Assembly: GCA_018712275.1 (NCBI GenBank)
Contig: DVHI01000074.1
Coordinates: forward strand, 1 to 64,000
From: Candidatus Coprenecus avistercoris
GTDB lineage: Bacteria; Bacteroidota; Bacteroidia; Bacteroidales; UBA932
DNA: 64,000 bases
Direction of reading: 5' to 3'
The notes beneath the pieces are model-generated. The model did not search any database and was not told the DNA's origin. It saw nothing but the letters and a program-made list of their open reading frames with translations. Both the position numbers and the translations under genes were made by a program. This document shows positions 60,875 to 64,000 of this stretch, one piece after another. Position 1 is the stretch's first letter. Every line of letters starts with the position of its first letter.

Positions 60875-62227
60875 ATGGATATCGTCCGGGAATTTGATGG
60901 TGCCCTTACATCCCTTTCCGACGGGAAAGTGGAAGGGCGCAGATATCTTCTGGGTGTGAGCGGCGGCATTGACTCCATGTGTATGGCGCGGTTGTTCCTG
61001 GATTCTCATCTGTCTCCTGAGTTTGCCATAGCGCATGTCAATTTTTCTCTTAGGGGAGAAGAGAGCGACGGGGACATGGATTCTGTCGTGGAGTGGGGTC
61101 GTGTCCATGGGATACAGGTCTATACCAGGACTTTCGATACGAAGGCATACAGCGCTGAGAATTCGATTTCAACGCAGATGGCTGCGAGAGAGCTCCGCTA
61201 CGGTTTTTTCTCGGAACTCATGGATTCCGAAGGTTTTGACCTTCTGGCCATAGCCCATAACCTGGACGACAGTATAGAGACGATTTTTCTCAACATAGCC
61301 CGCGGTACCGGTCTGAAGGGACTCTCCGGCATACCGGTGCGCAACGGCCGCATAATCCGTCCCCTCATGGGCATCTCCCGTGCCCGGATACGGGAGTATG
61401 TCGAGTCCAACGGCGTGTCCTACCGGGACGACAGGACCAACTTCGAGTCCCACTACGCCCGCAACAGGGTCCGGAACATCATTTTTCCTGAGTTCCGCAA
61501 GATCAATCCTTCCTTCCTCAACACTGTCCGCCGGGATGCGGAGTATTTCCGGGAGGCTTCGGATATCATCGACGGGGTCTATGCGGGAGTCTGCTCCAGG
61601 GTGTGCAGTACTTCCGGGGACGGGGTGCTGACCATAGGCATCCAGGCCCTGCTGCAGGAGGGACACTGCGGATACTGGCTGAACATGATGCTCCGGGAAT
61701 ACGGTTTCAACAGCGGTCAGGTCTCCGATATGGAGCGTTGCATGACATCGGGGCAGAGCGGCAGGGTATTCCGTTCGGGTACCCATGAACTGGTCTTCGG
61801 AGCTGACAGGATGAGGGTCTATCCCCTGACGCAGGAGGAGGAGACGGAGCTCATCATAGACCGGCCCGGAGTGTACAATTTCAAGGGAATGAGGTTCCGC
61901 CTCGATTTCTTTCCCCGTCCGGTAGCCTTCAACCCTGTCTCCGACGGTTCCGTGCTCTATTTTGCGGCGGACAGCCTGAGTATGCCCCTGACCTGCCGCG
62001 GATGGAGGCCGGCGGACCGTTTCCGTCCCTTCGGCATGCAGAGAGGCTCCAAGAAACTCAGTGACTTCTTCACCGACCTGAAAATGGACCGTATGCAGAA
62101 GCTCTCCCAGCCGGTGCTGACCGATGCGGCCGGACAGATCGTATGTCTGCCGGGTCTGCGGATTGACGACCGCTTCAAGATAAAAACCCCGACAACCATA
62201 GTCGCCGGGGTCTCCATTGTCCGTTAG
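60875..62227 (+). CDS. tilS: tRNA(Ile)-lysidine synthase
   Basis: The 450-aa enzyme converts C34 of tRNA-Ile(CAU) to lysidine using ATP. The PP-loop is LLGVSGGIDSMCMARLF (SGGxDS, near residue 30), followed by AIAHVNFSLRGEESDGD, LAIAHNLDDSIETIFLNIARGTGLKGLSGI and RPLMGISRARIREYVESNGVSYRDDRTN, all typical. The C-terminal domain ends with RPADRFRPFGMQRGSKKLSDFFTDLKM, which binds the tRNA acceptor. Length is normal. Its 3' end contains, on the opposite strand, the terminator of sppA. Confidence 0.96.
   Translation: MDIVREFDGALTSLSDGKVEGRRYLLGVSGGIDSMCMARLFLDSHLSPEFAIAHVNFSLRGEESDGDMDSVVEWGRVHGIQVYTRTFDTKAYSAENSISTQMAARELRYGFFSELMDSEGFDLLAIAHNLDDSIETIFLNIARGTGLKGLSGIPVRNGRIIRPLMGISRARIREYVESNGVSYRDDRTNFESHYARNRVRNIIFPEFRKINPSFLNTVRRDAEYFREASDIIDGVYAGVCSRVCSTSGDGVLTIGIQALLQEGHCGYWLNMMLREYGFNSGQVSDMERCMTSGQSGRVFRSGTHELVFGADRMRVYPLTQEEETELIIDRPGVYNFKGMRFRLDFFPRPVAFNPVSDGSVLYFAADSLSMPLTCRGWRPADRFRPFGMQRGSKKLSDFFTDLKMDRMQKLSQPVLTDAAGQIVCLPGLRIDDRFKIKTPTTIVAGVSIVR
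62181..62211 (-). terminator. sppA terminator inside the tilS coding end
   Basis: Minus-strand ACCCCGGCGAC-TATG-GTTGTCGGGGT (11 bp with two G-T wobbles) followed by TTTTTA, 25 nt after the sppA stop and within the last codons of convergent tilS. Confidence 0.7.
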
Positions 62228-62235
62228 GTCTGCTT

Positions 62236-63990
62236 TTATTCGAAGCAGTAGATGTAGGGAACTCTTGCGTAGATGCCTTTCTCGGCTCTGACTGACTGGA
62301 AGAGGTTCTTCATCAGCTGCTCGGGGTCGGAGAATGTCTCCACTGCCGCACTGGCCGTGCCCAGGCCTTCCATCAGCTTGTCCAGGCTGGTGCGTACTTT
62401 CGGCCAGCTCTCTATCCTGTAGTTGTCCAGACCTGCCGATACGGCGGCGTAGTCCAGGGCTTCCTTAAGACCGCCGATCTCGTTGACCAGATTGATGTCA
62501 AGAGCCTCGCTGCCGCACCATACACGGCCCTGGGCGATCTCATCCACTCTTTCAGGAGTCATGCCGCGGCCCTCGGCCACGATGTTGATGAAGTGGTCGT
62601 AGATCATCTCCACCTGCTCCTGAAATGCCGCTACCTCCTGACGGTTCAGCTTCCGGGTCATCGAGCCCATGTCGGCGTGTGCGTGGGAGCGGATGGTCAC
62701 GGGGTTGACATGCGCTATGTCCTTGAAGGTCTTCTCGAGGGATGGCAGCATGCTGAATACTCCGATGCTGCCGGTGAGTGTGGTGCTGTTGGAGTAGATC
62801 TTGTCGGCTCCGGCCGAGATCCAGTAACCGCCCGAGGCCGCCATCGTGCCGTAGGATACGATCAGGGGCTTCTCCTGCTGGAGCAGCTCCAGCTCGGTGC
62901 GGATAATCTCCGCGGGCTGTACCGAGCCTCCGGGGGAGTTGACCCTGAGTACCACCGCCTTGACAGAACTGTCGGCGCGGAGGTCGCGGATGATGGGCTG
63001 GAATGTCTCCTCGGTGATGCCGTCGCTGCCGTTGGGATTGATCTGACCGTCGGCATAGATGATGGCTATCTTGTCCTTGGCCTTGTAGTTGGTCTTGATG
63101 CGGGCCTTGATGTATTTGTCCAGAGTGATCATCTTCACGTCCTTGAGCTTCTCGGCTCCGGCGAGGGTGCGTAGATTCTCCTCCATGCCGTTGACAGTGC
63201 AGAGCTCGTCCACCAGGCCGGCGTCCACCATGTCCTGGGCGGTGTTGAGCTCCAGGTTATTGACCATGCGGTCCAGGTCGGTGAGGGAAATCTCACGGGA
63301 CTCGCAGATGCTGCCTGCGGCGGCCTTCCAGAGGGCGTCCACCATGGCCTGGTTCTGCTCCCGGTTGGCCTCGCTGATGTCGCTGGCGATGAACTGCTCG
63401 CCGGCTGATTTGTACTTGCCGTGGCGGATGAGCTGCATCTCCACTCCGAAGCGGTCAAGCACGTCCTTGAGGAATATGATGGTGGTGGCCATGCCGAGGA
63501 TGTTGTTCGAGGCGAATTCATCAGCGTAGATCTTGTCGGCTACGGATGCAAGGTAGTAGCCGCCGAAGGAGAAGTTGTCTCCGTATGCTATCACGGGCTT
63601 GCCGGAGGCGCGGAATCTCTCTAGGGCTCCGCGCAGCTCCTCCATGTAGGAAATGCCGCTGGAGTAGCCGCAGTCGGTCAGGTAGATGAACTTGATGGAG
63701 GGGTCGGTGGCTGCATAGTCGATGGCCCTTACGGCGTCGAGGATACCGATGCTGGAGGATCCTGATGCCATGGGTATCGGCGCGATGGAACTCAGGTCCA
63801 GAGGATCCGAGACAGTCTGCTCTCCGATAGCGGAGGACAGCTCGATGCGGAGTATGGACGAGGGTGCCACTGTTACGGTCTCCTCAGCCGGCATCAGCGC
63901 ACCTATCATGCCTACCGCCAGTAGAAAGAGCAGCCCGAGGGCAATAAAACAGCCCAGGAGGGCCGCAAGAAGATTTTTCAGAAATTTCAT
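62236..63990 (-). CDS. sppA: Signal peptide peptidase SppA (67K type)
   Basis: The 584-aa protein has one N-terminal membrane helix ([27 protein letters not shown]) and two tandem SppA domains. In the first, the catalytic Lys lies in [21 protein letters not shown]; in the second, the nucleophile Ser is in [34 protein letters not shown]. This matches the Ser/Lys dyad shared between halves as in E. coli SppA. It digests leftover signal peptides in the inner membrane from the periplasmic side. It is convergent with tilS. The start codon lies 10 nt inside the window edge, so its promoter is not visible. Confidence 0.95.
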   Translation of the reverse strand: MKFLKNLLAALLGCFIALGLLFLLAVGMIGALMPAEETVTVAPSSILRIELSSAIGEQTVSDPLDLSSIAPIPMASGSSSIGILDAVRAIDYAATDPSIKFIYLTDCGYSSGISYMEELRGALERFRASGKPVIAYGDNFSFGGYYLASVADKIYADEFASNNILGMATTIIFLKDVLDRFGVEMQLIRHGKYKSAGEQFIASDISEANREQNQAMVDALWKAAAGSICESREISLTDLDRMVNNLELNTAQDMVDAGLVDELCTVNGMEENLRTLAGAEKLKDVKMITLDKYIKARIKTNYKAKDKIAIIYADGQINPNGSDGITEETFQPIIRDLRADSSVKAVVLRVNSPGGSVQPAEIIRTELELLQQEKPLIVSYGTMAASGGYWISAGADKIYSNSTTLTGSIGVFSMLPSLEKTFKDIAHVNPVTIRSHAHADMGSMTRKLNRQEVAAFQEQVEMIYDHFINIVAEGRGMTPERVDEIAQGRVWCGSEALDINLVNEIGGLKEALDYAAVSAGLDNYRIESWPKVRTSLDKLMEGLGTASAAVETFSDPEQLMKNLFQSVRAEKGIYARVPYIYCFE

Positions 63991-64000
63991 TGCAAGTAAG

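Overview
This 64 kb window looks like a chromosomal segment of a gut-type Bacteroidales bacterium, perhaps Rikenellaceae-like (inference). The evidence is: Bacteroidetes-type promoters (TTTG, 19-21 nt, TAnnTTTG) before several genes; Bacteroidetes operon orders (ileS, deaminase, DksA-like, lspA; rimP, nusA, infB; lpxD, lpxC, lpxA, wbqC); a eukaryote-like IleS; class I fumarase; DUF3078 and FadL-like outer-membrane proteins; and BlaI/M56 regulator pairs. GC is about 55-60%.

Layout. 1-12.1 kb: end of a YhcG/DUF1016 nuclease, xseB, then a tightly packed alpha-glucan operon (branching enzyme, debranching enzyme, GT4, GH57 and a 1411-aa glycogen synthase-phosphorylase fusion) coupled to ribF. 12.2-14.8 kb: a small anchored protein, greA with a terminator-like leader, a HIT protein and a cysteine-less thioredoxin-fold lipoprotein. 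14.8-20.9 kb (minus strand): tsaB, an HlyD adaptor, TolC, and a peptide-export locus made of a peptidase-C39 ABC transporter, two small double-glycine peptides with GxxxG motifs and a 48-aa membrane peptide. 21-30 kb: cvpA and the ileS operon. 30-35.3 kb: two outer-membrane barrels around a TPR/HTH-like lipoprotein regulator. 35.3-46.6 kb: an accessory-looking mixture with tRNA-Ser, an inverted copy of its 3' end, M56/BlaI, an FtsX-type permease, ORF6N, fumarase, a palindromic repeat pair, a MATE pump and an Rpn-like protein. 46.7-64 kb: infB/nusA/rimP, the lipid A operon, envelope proteins, proS, tilS and sppA.

The strongest candidate for an undescribed system is at 18.1-20.9 kb. Two peptides of 58 and 62 aa (the 58-aa one and the 48-aa ORF fall below the ORF-track cutoff) share a start (MER[IF]I, Cys13). 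Both carry GG processing sites with hydrophobic residues at -4 and -12, and both have predicted helical cores with GxxxG motifs. They share a transcription unit with a transporter whose C39 Cys/His/Asp triad is intact, and that unit ends in an 11-bp-stem terminator. TolC and HlyD genes follow at once. This is what a two-peptide (class IIb-like) bacteriocin or a peptide-signal export system would look like; activity is inferred, not shown.

Second-tier observations are terminator-like hairpins in the leaders of two elongation-factor transcription units (greA and rimP-nusA-infB), a RimP reduced to its N-terminal domain, an LpxC without the usual FabZ fusion, and several operator-like palindromes.
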